Source: Thermoplasmata archaeon
Lineage (GTDB): Archaea; Thermoplasmatota; Thermoplasmata; Thermoplasmatales; Thermoplasmataceae
Direction: 5' to 3'
DNA length: 12,189 nt
Assembly (NCBI GenBank): GCA_021833045.1
Contig: JAKBGP010000044.1
Span: 1 to 12,189, forward strand
Position numbers and translations under genes: made by a program. Numbering within the stretch: the stretch's first letter is position 1; the number at the start of each line of letters is the position of its first letter. The notes under the pieces are model-generated. The model was not told where the DNA came from. It was given only the letters and a program-made list of their open reading frames with translations, and ran no database searches. Below are positions 6,511 to 12,048 of the stretch, one piece after another.

Positions 6511-8580
6511 TTAAAATATTCGCATTATTGGCTTAAGGTCCATCATCAATGCAGACGAGAGGAGAACAAATGGAGTTGGTGAGTGCAATGCGACCGATGT
6601 GCTGCTACCTGATGGATTCCAGCTGAAATACATTAAGTTGTACCAATAGCCAACAAATCCATTATACTGGAAATTCTTGACATATGGCTGAACAAAGAAG
6701 TATGTATCTGGTGTTGGAAGCCAAACTTCCGGTGTTAAGTTGTAGACTAATCCTTCAACTATCTTCATTTCCTTTACCTGAGTTGTTAGTGGCTGGAAGG
6801 TTATATTTGCAAATATGGACTGGAGAGTGCCATTATCCAACCAAGCGTTGTTAGCCCCAAATAGACCTCCATATAGGGCATCTTCACCAGGTAACATAAG
6901 CTGTGCAACCGGATCTGGCCAATCTGGGAACCAACCAAGATCAACGAACTGTGGTGTTGCTGAAGCATTTGTCCATGTTCCTTCGATCGTAGGGGAAACA
7001 AGTGTAGAAGTTGACTTAAGACCAAGTGCTGTAAATGCTGCTTCAAAAATTGTCAACTGAGAGGTTTCAATATTATTTGCAGGTGAAAGTCCGGTAAGAG
7101 TGAATGTATAGGATGTGCTAAGATCATTGGCTGAGGATGTATTTCCAAGCTTTGTGCCATTTGGTAGTTTTACATAAAAGTTATCCTGTTGGCCAGCAGC
7201 GTTGAGGTAATGATCGGCCATAGTAAGGTTCATCGATGGTAAAGGTGCATTTATTAGGTTATAGAATTGTGGGAAGTTGGGTGTAACTGGACCAAGAATC
7301 TGCTTCGCTAAAGATTTGCCATTATAGCTATTTGCATAAATGTCCATCAAGGCAGTGTAGTTCATAGCATAGGAAATAGCATGCCTGAAATCTGTATTGT
7401 TAGTATACGCCCAGTGTGAATTCGTGTTCATCGAAAGGTCGAAGAAATCTGGGGGCGCACCCGGATTAACGCAAATATCAGAAAGTGTAGCGGACGAATT
7501 GTAATAACCCGTCACCATGTCCTTGATAGTACTTGGCCCTACTACGCTTATCTGTGACTGGTTCTTATCGAATTCCGTCAACCTGTCAACGTGTGAAAGG
7601 CCAAAGTCAATTACGATTTGTGGGATCAGAGCTGGTTGCGCTTCTGTTGGAACAGCGTGACCTATAGCCCAGTAACTGGGATTGGCCTGTAAAACAATAT
7701 CGGAGAAACTGGGCGCAATGGACTTTATCTCATACGGGCCAGTACCAGGTACTCCATTAAGATCAATGTATGAGTTCTTCGCACCGACCTGAACGCCCCC
7801 ATGCTGGTCAACGAATGAGGGGTCCACAACTCCTCCCCACCATTCCGAAATTACTTCCGGGAAAAAGGCATACGGATACATGCTATTCAAGCTAACATTA
7901 TATTCAGAGTTAACAACTGCAGCCTGATTCTTGTACTCCATAACCTTCATCTCTGTCGAGTTGTAGTTGAAGTTAGAAAGTATGGTGGCCAAATCGTTTG
8001 CAGTTTGGCTTGTTTGCTGTGTTAGATTGCCAGTAATACTATAACCGGCAGACATCAATGCCTGAGTTGAGCCCCATGGTATAGATGTGCTTGTTAATCC
8101 ATAGGCCGTTACGTTGAATAATGTGTCTCCATAGTTATCAACATATGCTCCCTGGCCCATAATTAGTCCTCTATAGAAAGAAAACCAAACTGTCGAAGCG
8201 TTGACAGCTGCGCCAGTACTGAACGTTGCATAGTTTCTAAGATCAAAGGTGTAGTTTTGGTTGTTCTGCACATACATCTTGTCAGCCAACACGCAGTTAA
8301 CCCCAGTAACACTGCTTCCATTATACTCTACCAACTCTTGGTATACCGACGTGAACACGGTTTCATCTTGTACGAAGAACCCGGTAGCCGGATCCAGATA
8401 GTCAGGAGCAGCGGTTTGCGCTGTATCTGTCAGGACATTAGGTACTGGTTTTTTCTTGGTCAGTTCTAAATATCCAAATGTCCCCCCAACGAGAATAACG
8501 ACGATTACAACCGCGATGATGATAGTAAGGCGAGACTTACTTCCACTCGCAGCCTTAGTGCTTTTACCAATTTCTGTCAT
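6511..8580 (-). CDS. dppA: Peptide ABC transporter substrate-binding protein (SBP family 5)
   Basis: This membrane-anchored extracellular binding protein would capture the substrate and deliver it to the DppBCDF complex. Its 689 residues are somewhat longer than typical family members. The N-terminus has a basic cytoplasmic stretch and one membrane helix (about 18-38, TIIIAVVIVVILVGG), with no lipobox cysteine, so it is probably held by the uncleaved helix. The mature part starts like family 5 proteins: a strand, then PDYLDPATG and VYQELVEYNG. Later segments include GVPGTGPYEI and DFRHAISYAMNYTALMD, both hallmark family 5 motifs. About eighteen N-x-S/T sequons suggest a heavily glycosylated surface protein. 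The ATG is supported by a TATA box 25 bases upstream. Its link to the operon rests on proximity and family; it has its own promoter and the opposite strand. Confidence 0.9.
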   Translation of the reverse strand: MTEIGKSTKAASGSKSRLTIIIAVVIVVILVGGTFGYLELTKKKPVPNVLTDTAQTAAPDYLDPATGFFVQDETVFTSVYQELVEYNGSSVTGVNCVLADKMYVQNNQNYTFDLRNYATFSTGAAVNASTVWFSFYRGLIMGQGAYVDNYGDTLFNVTAYGLTSTSIPWGSTQALMSAGYSITGNLTQQTSQTANDLATILSNFNYNSTEMKVMEYKNQAAVVNSEYNVSLNSMYPYAFFPEVISEWWGGVVDPSFVDQHGGVQVGAKNSYIDLNGVPGTGPYEIKSIAPSFSDIVLQANPSYWAIGHAVPTEAQPALIPQIVIDFGLSHVDRLTEFDKNQSQISVVGPSTIKDMVTGYYNSSATLSDICVNPGAPPDFFDLSMNTNSHWAYTNNTDFRHAISYAMNYTALMDIYANSYNGKSLAKQILGPVTPNFPQFYNLINAPLPSMNLTMADHYLNAAGQQDNFYVKLPNGTKLGNTSSANDLSTSYTFTLTGLSPANNIETSQLTIFEAAFTALGLKSTSTLVSPTIEGTWTNASATPQFVDLGWFPDWPDPVAQLMLPGEDALYGGLFGANNAWLDNGTLQSIFANITFQPLTTQVKEMKIVEGLVYNLTPEVWLPTPDTYFFVQPYVKNFQYNGFVGYWYNLMYFSWNPSGSSTSVALHSPTPFVLLSSALMMDLKPIMRIF

Positions 8581-8600
8581 TACATAAGGGATTGGAATTC

Positions 8601-8610
8601 ATATATTTAA
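8601..8610 (-). promoter_or_regulatory. TATA box of the substrate-binding protein gene
   Basis: The - strand reads TTAAATATAT, centred about 25 bases ahead of the ATG at 8580. This predicts transcription starting at the start codon, another leaderless message. No ribosome site is seen between. Confidence 0.65.
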
Positions 8611-8869
8611 GCATTCTTATAGTCAGAGTTCAAGTTTTTAGGCAATATCAAATTTAAATTAGGTTCAACATTGAATAAACTTAGAACTCATTTTTAACAG
8701 ATTGAAACGATTCGTGGAAAATAAAATTTGTACTTTTGTCCCAGAATTTTCAGGGTAATTCTCGGTAATACTGAAATACAAAAAGGAAGTAAACACCGAA
8801 TTAGGAACTAAATCCTCAAATCAGCGGCCAACAGCAAACCTCAGCTACAGCGGAATTAGTGTAACATGA
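8611..8869. other. Intergenic region between the binding-protein promoter and the insertion element
   Basis: AT-rich sequence without a credible gene. It may hold regulatory sites for the binding-protein gene and the outer flank of the insertion element, but no clear repeat or palindrome stands out. Confidence 0.35.
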
Positions 8870-8893
8870 ATCAAGTGTGTTGCATAATTCCCC
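8870..8893 (+). repeat. Left inverted repeat of the IS5-type element
   Basis: It carries the shared core TGTGTTG, two variable bases, TAATT, two variable bases and CC. It matches the right repeat at 18 of 24 positions. Its inner part runs into the first hairpin. Confidence 0.5.
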
Positions 8894-8914
8894 TGTATAA
8901 TGAAATACAGGGGA
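8889..8914 (+). promoter_or_regulatory. Hairpin 1 ahead of the transposase: 10-base perfect stem, 6-base loop
   Basis: TCCCCTGTAT at 8889-8898 pairs with ATACAGGGGA at 8905-8914 around the loop AATGAA. Its 3' arm contains GGGGA, the only ribosome-site-like motif ahead of the transposase ATG, so folding would hide that site. Sequestering hairpins that block expression from outside transcripts are known in several insertion sequences; that role here is inference. Confidence 0.6.
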
Positions 8915-8948
8915 GTGATTGGTTTGTATGACACCAAAACCAATCACT
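8914..8948 (+). promoter_or_regulatory. Hairpin 2 with the transposase ATG in its loop: 12-base perfect stem
   Basis: AGTGATTGGTTT at 8914-8925 pairs perfectly with AAACCAATCACT at 8937-8948. The 11-base loop between them contains the ATG at 8928-8930. It begins on the last base of hairpin 1, so the two stems stand back to back. The second arm is coding sequence (codons for PITA follow the ATG), so the pairing constrains the protein's N-terminus. A translational switch or a transposase-binding site are both possible. Confidence 0.6.
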
Positions 8949-9860
8949 GCTGCAGGGAATAGAAGCACAAGAAGGTATTGGATCGGTTCTGACAGAAGGT
9001 ATGACAGATACAACAGATCTCTTGTGAATAGAATTGAGGATCTCATGGACCCGTCATTTCTCATGAACTGGAGGGATCTCGTTGCAGATAACAACAGGGG
9101 AAAGAGAGGACATCCCTACAAGACGCCAAATGCTTTCATAACATTCCTGGCAAAATTACGTGCATTGTACAATGTTCCTTTCAGGTCACTGGAGGGAATC
9201 GCCAGAATATTTGCAAGGATCACCGGAATAACAACTGTCTGCTACACAAGCATATTCCGAAGAATAAGAAAGATTAAGCCTGCAATTCCTGATTCTCAGG
9301 GAAAGCCTGTGGACTGCGCCATTGATTCCACAGGCTTCAAGATCACCATCAGGGGTGATTATCTTGGTACAAAATGGAAAAAACCAAGGAAGGGATGGTC
9401 AAAGCTTCATGCTGTCATATCCATAAATGACGTTTCAGCTATGTCCTTTTCCATCACCGATGAACATGTGCATGATGCAAAGGCAGGAAAAGAAATGCTG
9501 AAATCTGTAAAAGAAAGGATCAAAAGGATATTCGCAGACAAGGGTTATGATTCTAAGGCAATATACAACACATTCGGGGAGAATACAATAATACCGCCAA
9601 GGAAGAATGCATCCTCAAAGAGCAGGGGATCACCTTCAAGAGCGAAGATAGTCAGGCAGATCCGAAAGACATCAGAAAAGGAATGGAAGGAATCCGTTGA
9701 TTATGGAAAGAGATGGAATGTTGAGATATACTTCTCAGGTCTGAAGAAAACCATGGGTGAGGTAATCAAGGCCAGAAAACTTGAATATGTCATACAGGAA
9801 ATAGGGTTGAAAGCGCTGTATTACAATTATCTGAGAAGCGATGCAAGGGCATATGGTTAA
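8928..9860 (+). CDS. IS5-family DDE transposase
   Basis: This enzyme cuts and joins the element's ends. From the ATG at 8928 it has 310 residues. The catalytic triad is visible: D133 in CAIDSTGFK, D204 in IFADKGYDSKA, and E266 in WNVEIYFSGLKKTMGE, the IS5/DDE_Tnp_1 arrangement with a C-terminal Y-x-(2)-S-x-L-K signature. The N-terminal 110 residues are basic and helical and include a probable DNA-binding part (LAKLRALYNVPFRSLEGIARIF). A TTG at 8919 would add three residues but lies inside a hairpin stem, so I prefer the ATG in the loop. The frame is complete, with no stop or frameshift. It carries its own regulatory hairpins upstream and ends inside the right inverted repeat. Confidence 0.9.
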   Translation: MTPKPITAAGNRSTRRYWIGSDRRYDRYNRSLVNRIEDLMDPSFLMNWRDLVADNNRGKRGHPYKTPNAFITFLAKLRALYNVPFRSLEGIARIFARITGITTVCYTSIFRRIRKIKPAIPDSQGKPVDCAIDSTGFKITIRGDYLGTKWKKPRKGWSKLHAVISINDVSAMSFSITDEHVHDAKAGKEMLKSVKERIKRIFADKGYDSKAIYNTFGENTIIPPRKNASSKSRGSPSRAKIVRQIRKTSEKEWKESVDYGKRWNVEIYFSGLKKTMGEVIKARKLEYVIQEIGLKALYYNYLRSDARAYG

Positions 9861-9878
9861 TTACTCAACACAGTTTAT
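9855..9878 (-). repeat. Right inverted repeat of the IS5-type element
   Basis: Read on the - strand it matches the left repeat at 18 of 24 positions, including an unbroken TGTGTTG. It overlaps the last bases of the transposase gene. Confidence 0.5.
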
Positions 9879-9933
9879 GTTGGTAAAACAGTTAAGAACC
9901 TAATAATTCTTTAAAATCTCGCAAAAAAATCAG

Positions 9934-9943
9934 GTTTATTATA
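9934..9943 (+). promoter_or_regulatory. TATA box of the GHKL ATPase gene
   Basis: GTTTATTATA is centred about 25 bases ahead of the GTG at 9964. No ribosome site intervenes, so a leaderless transcript starting at the GTG is predicted. Confidence 0.55.
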
Positions 9944-9963
9944 CCGAATCAGAATAGAGCCAC

Positions 9964-10800
9964 GTGGTCGGACAAGATAATTATCCGTATCTCGTTGAAA
10001 CCCATATAGAGGCTCTAAAATATATGGAATCTTATCGTAATATAGGAGAGCTAGACATGGGAAATGAAACTTGGTTGAGACCAGCAAAGGTATTGTTGTT
10101 AAGAAACTACATTATAGATGCGAAAAGCAACAACAGATACATCCCACCTAGAAATGAAAAGGTAAGGGGATACTTAGATTACATAACAACAGAATCTAAT
10201 TCGGTTAACTTTCAATGGAGAAGAAGTCACATTCCCTTTTCTCGCGTTAATGACAGCAACGTAAACTCAATGGCGACAAAGATTACAGAATTAATCGGTA
10301 GTAGATTAAACCAGCATTCCACACTTATTTTGAAATACTGCATCAATGAGTTACTAACAAACGTAACCGAACATTCACGCTATAGGAATTCTTTCATTAT
10401 TTTGCAAAATTACCCACAATTATCCGAATTAGAATTCGCCATAATGGACGATGGAATTTCCATTCCCAGAAACTTTGAGGAACATGGAATAGGCTTTACT
10501 ACGGACAGCGACAGTTTGGATAAAGCACTAAATGGGGTCTCCACAAAACCTGAAGATGAAGGTAGAGGACATGGTCTTCCGTCGGTTTTTAGGGTACTGA
10601 CAGAGGGACTGAAAGGTGAAGGGATAATTATATCACGAGATGGAATAATAAGTTGGTGCTTTTTACCTAAGAATAACAACGTTTCCAAAACACTATATTC
10701 ATATCCCAAAAATCTTCGTGACTTAAGTACGTTAAAAGGTTGCTTTATAGCTTTTTCAGTAAGAAACGATCTATCTCCTAATTTATATGATTACCTTTAA
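9964..10800 (+). CDS. GHKL-type (HATPase_c) ATP-binding protein, partner of a STAS-like protein
   Basis: The 278-residue protein carries the ATP-binding fold shared by histidine kinases, anti-sigma kinases, Hsp90 and MutL. The N box is INELLTNVTEHS (E129, N133, H137). The G1 box is IMDDGISIP (D162 or D163, G164), and the G2 box is GRGHGL (200-205). A final strand with LKGCFIAFSV (257-266) completes the fold. Residues 1-95 form a separate N-terminal part I do not recognise. No phospho-acceptor histidine domain or membrane helix is present, so it is not an ordinary sensor kinase. The pattern matches stand-alone ATP-binding proteins often found beside STAS-like DUF4325 proteins, and one follows here. 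By analogy with SpoIIAB it could bind or phosphorylate that partner. The GTG start is supported by the TATA box 25 bases upstream. Target and signal are unknown. Confidence 0.75.
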   Translation: MVGQDNYPYLVETHIEALKYMESYRNIGELDMGNETWLRPAKVLLLRNYIIDAKSNNRYIPPRNEKVRGYLDYITTESNSVNFQWRRSHIPFSRVNDSNVNSMATKITELIGSRLNQHSTLILKYCINELLTNVTEHSRYRNSFIILQNYPQLSELEFAIMDDGISIPRNFEEHGIGFTTDSDSLDKALNGVSTKPEDEGRGHGLPSVFRVLTEGLKGEGIIISRDGIISWCFLPKNNNVSKTLYSYPKNLRDLSTLKGCFIAFSVRNDLSPNLYDYL

Positions 10801-10832
10801 AGTAGAAATGCATTTGAAAATCCGCTACAAAA

Positions 10833-10840
10833 TTTATATA
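10833..10840 (+). promoter_or_regulatory. TATA box of the STAS-like gene
   Basis: TTTATATA is a near-ideal archaeal TATA box in the 76-base gap between the ATPase stop and the predicted STAS-like start. Transcription would begin at about 10861-10865, giving a leader of roughly 12-16 bases that contains GGGAGTGA, a ribosome site. The second gene can therefore be expressed independently. Confidence 0.55.
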
Positions 10841-10876
10841 GGTGTTTATGTAATACGTATTTGTGGGAGTGAGAAT

Positions 10877-11185
10877 GTGAGAGTGAGAGTTCTTGAAGTC
10901 ATAGGGCCTGATTTAGCATCTAGAAATAGCTGCAATGAAATGTTTGATAATATTGAAATGAAAAAGGGTATGAAAGTGTTTATCGATTTCGCTGGAGTTT
11001 CCTCCATAAGCCGGTCATTTGCTCACCAATACCTCTTGAGGAAGAAACGCTCTGTAAAGGTTATAACTGAATTGAATATTCCAGAAGATATTAAGAATAT
11101 GATGAATTTTGTCCAAAAAGAATCAACAAGAAAAGTTATTTCGCACCTCCCAGCAAGAAAGGAAATTCTTTTGACCATCCATTAG
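10877..11185 (+). CDS. STAS-like protein (DUF4325 type), partner of the GHKL ATPase
   Basis: From a GTG at 10877 it has 102 residues, the usual size of DUF4325 STAS-like proteins. Visible family features are VLEVIGPDLASR near the N-terminus (about 5-16), the core strand and helix KVFIDFAGVSSISRSFAHQY (33-52), and a C-terminal helix DIKNMMNFVQK (71-81). Family members usually read SFADE where this one reads SFAHQ. GGGAGTGA at 10865-10872 is a good ribosome site five to eight bases before the GTG, and a TATA box lies at 10833-10840. A longer frame from an ATG at 10787 would overlap the ATPase gene and add 30 residues outside the domain, so I reject it. Serines 42, 43, 45 and 47 sit where anti-anti-sigma STAS proteins are phosphorylated; phosphorylation here is conjecture. 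Confidence 0.7.
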   Translation: MRVRVLEVIGPDLASRNSCNEMFDNIEMKKGMKVFIDFAGVSSISRSFAHQYLLRKKRSVKVITELNIPEDIKNMMNFVQKESTRKVISHLPARKEILLTIH

Positions 11186-11238
11186 ATGTATTTGAAGATG
11201 GACTAAATTCAGATAGTAAGAAGTCACATAATGGAATT

Positions 11239-11278
11239 ACACCCAGACATTGTGGTTTGACCACTGGTCTGAAGGTGT
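11239..11278 (+). terminator. Strong 40-base hairpin followed by a T-rich tract
   Basis: Three five-base stems nest exactly: ACACC/GGTGT (11239-11243 with 11274-11278), CAGAC/GTCTG (11244-11248 with 11267-11271) and GTGGT/ACCAC (11252-11256 with 11260-11264). The loop is three bases, with one small internal loop and a two-base bulge. TTATTATTATTT follows directly. It lies about 53 bases past the STAS-like stop, so a terminator or a protective 3' end is the simplest reading. A small structured RNA is an alternative. Confidence 0.5.
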
Positions 11279-11350
11279 TTATTATTATTTGCATTCAATT
11301 TAGAAGTCAGACATAGCATTCTTATGAAGTAGAAGTTAAATGCCAGTTTT

Positions 11351-11756
11351 TCAATGTTGCAACCGGATAACTGCCTTATCGCCTTTTGGGTTGATCTAAA
11401 CAAACTCCCAACCTTTGTTAAGATTAGATTCTAATTCATTCTCAGGAATTGTCTTATGACTGTTACCATTGTTCAGGGTATTTTGAAGTTCTCGCTCAGC
11501 CGCTTCTGGTATTCAGCCTGGTCAACTGATTCAAATTCATCCCTCTGGTTCTTGGACGGTTTGATGCCAAAGGCAGCTGCTAGCAGGACAATCACACTTT
11601 CAGCTATCTTTTTCTGGCAGTATTTCCCCTGATCCCACTTACCTCAGTCTCGAAAAACTTTGAAGCTTTGACGTAAGCGGATCTCATTTCCTCGAGCATT
11701 TCCAGCAGAAGTCTCTCAAGCAATAGTAATGGTGAAAATAATCGAGAATGAATCAT
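11351..11756 (-). pseudogene. Decayed gene: two frameshifts and one internal stop, about 135 residues when repaired
   Basis: Three segments on - read as one protein if one base is restored near 11640-11646 and one near 11486-11491, and if a TAG at 11396-11398 is read through. From an ATG at 11756 the first segment has MLEEMRSAYVKASKFFETE. It continues after the first repair with KWDQGKYCQKKIAESVIVLL and FGIKPSKNQRDEFE, and after the second with IPENELESNLNKGWEFV. The helical part with GKYCQKKIAES loosely recalls PaREP1 or HEPN-type archaeal proteins. The (E)NELE-x-x-LN-x-GWEFV tail resembles one I associate with archaeal mobile-element proteins. Both are weak impressions. A TATA-like ATATAATAAA about 26 bases ahead of the ATG suggests it was once expressed. 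Sequencing errors are possible but three lesions make decay likelier. Confidence 0.55.
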
Positions 11757-11777
11757 GCCATTATTTTTATTTGGTCT

Positions 11778-11787
11778 TTATTATATT
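11778..11787 (-). promoter_or_regulatory. TATA-like element of the decayed gene
   Basis: The - strand reads ATATAATAAA, centred about 26 bases ahead of the ATG at 11756. This is the same leaderless spacing seen at other genes here, and it supports that ATG as the original start. Confidence 0.35.
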
Positions 11788-11886
11788 CTAAATAGGTAAC
11801 GGTGAATATATAAAGAGAAGCGGGAAATAGTTAAGATACATATACCATTTATATGATTGCATATTTAGTATTTTACGTATTATTGT

Positions 11887-11892
11887 AAAAAA
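11887..11892 (-). terminator. T6 tract downstream of tRNA-Pro
   Basis: Six consecutive T on the - strand follow the tRNA 3' end by about 18 bases, a plausible U-tract terminator. The surrounding region (11793-11909) is otherwise AT-rich and featureless. Confidence 0.35.
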
Positions 11893-11909
11893 CTAAACCG
11901 TATATAGAA

Positions 11910-11982
11910 TGGGTCTGCCCGGATTTGGACCGGGGTCGCCAACTCCCGAAGCTGGTAGGATACCAAACTACCCCACAGACCC
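11910..11982 (-). tRNA. tRNA-Pro, anticodon CGG
   Basis: On the - strand the acceptor stem GGGTCTG pairs with CAGACCC, followed by discriminator A at 11910. The T arm is CCCGG-TCCAAAT-CCGGG, and the anticodon stem CCAGC/GTTGG holds the loop TTCGGGA. The anticodon CGG (plus-strand 11946-11948) reads the proline codon CCG. The D arm, GGGTAGTTTGGTATCC, is typical of archaeal tRNA-Pro. The gene is 73 bases with no intron, and CCA is not encoded (ATTC follows), so it is added after transcription. A mobile element ends about 30 bases upstream of its 5' end. Confidence 0.93.
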
Positions 11983-12010
11983 ATTTAAAGGCTATTTTTC
12001 GGTGTGATCT

Positions 12011-12039
12011 GACATCCTCTCCGCCCTGAAGGGCTGGAG
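12011..12039 (-). repeat. Right-end hairpin of an IS200/IS605-type (TnpB) element
   Basis: GCCC (12023-12026) pairs with GGGC (12031-12034) around a four-base loop, and CTCC (12019-12022) pairs with GGAG (12036-12039) across one bulged base. GATGTC (12011-12015 region read on -) follows the stem. Such GC-rich stems just after tnpB are typical right ends of this family and form the 3' part of the guide (omega) RNA. Confidence 0.65.
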
Positions 12040-12048
12040 GTTCCTGAT

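Larger units (their letters stand above)
8870..9878 (+). mobile_element. IS5-family insertion sequence, about 1.0 kb
   Basis: The element holds one DDE transposase gene flanked by imperfect inverted repeats. The left end at 8870-8893 and the right end at 9855-9878 match at 18 of 24 positions when the right one is reversed. They share A-T-x-AA-x-TGTGTTG-xx-TAATT-xx-CC. The right repeat overlaps the transposase stop codon. No target duplication is evident just outside these ends, so the true outer boundaries may differ by some bases, or the copy may be old. The transposase frame is intact. Confidence 0.7.

Noticed and set aside
6801..7060. Open frames of 81 codons on both strands within the binding-protein gene
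   Set aside because: Both are out-of-frame readings of a clear family 5 binding protein and have no support of their own.
8816..9094. A 92-codon open frame on - across the left end of the insertion element
   Set aside because: It crosses the inverted repeat and the transposase start, has no start signals, and is unlike any protein I know.
10410..10709. A 99-codon open frame on - inside the GHKL ATPase gene
   Set aside because: It is opposite the conserved G1 and G2 boxes and is explained by them.
9964..10800. Reading the ATPase gene as a two-component sensor histidine kinase
   Set aside because: There is no HisKA-type phospho-acceptor helix, no membrane helix or sensor domain, and the neighbour is STAS-like rather than a response regulator.
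10787..10876. A 30-residue N-terminal extension of the STAS-like gene starting at an ATG that overlaps the ATPase stop
   Set aside because: The family domain starts at the later GTG, which has a ribosome site and a TATA box; the extension itself contains that TATA box.
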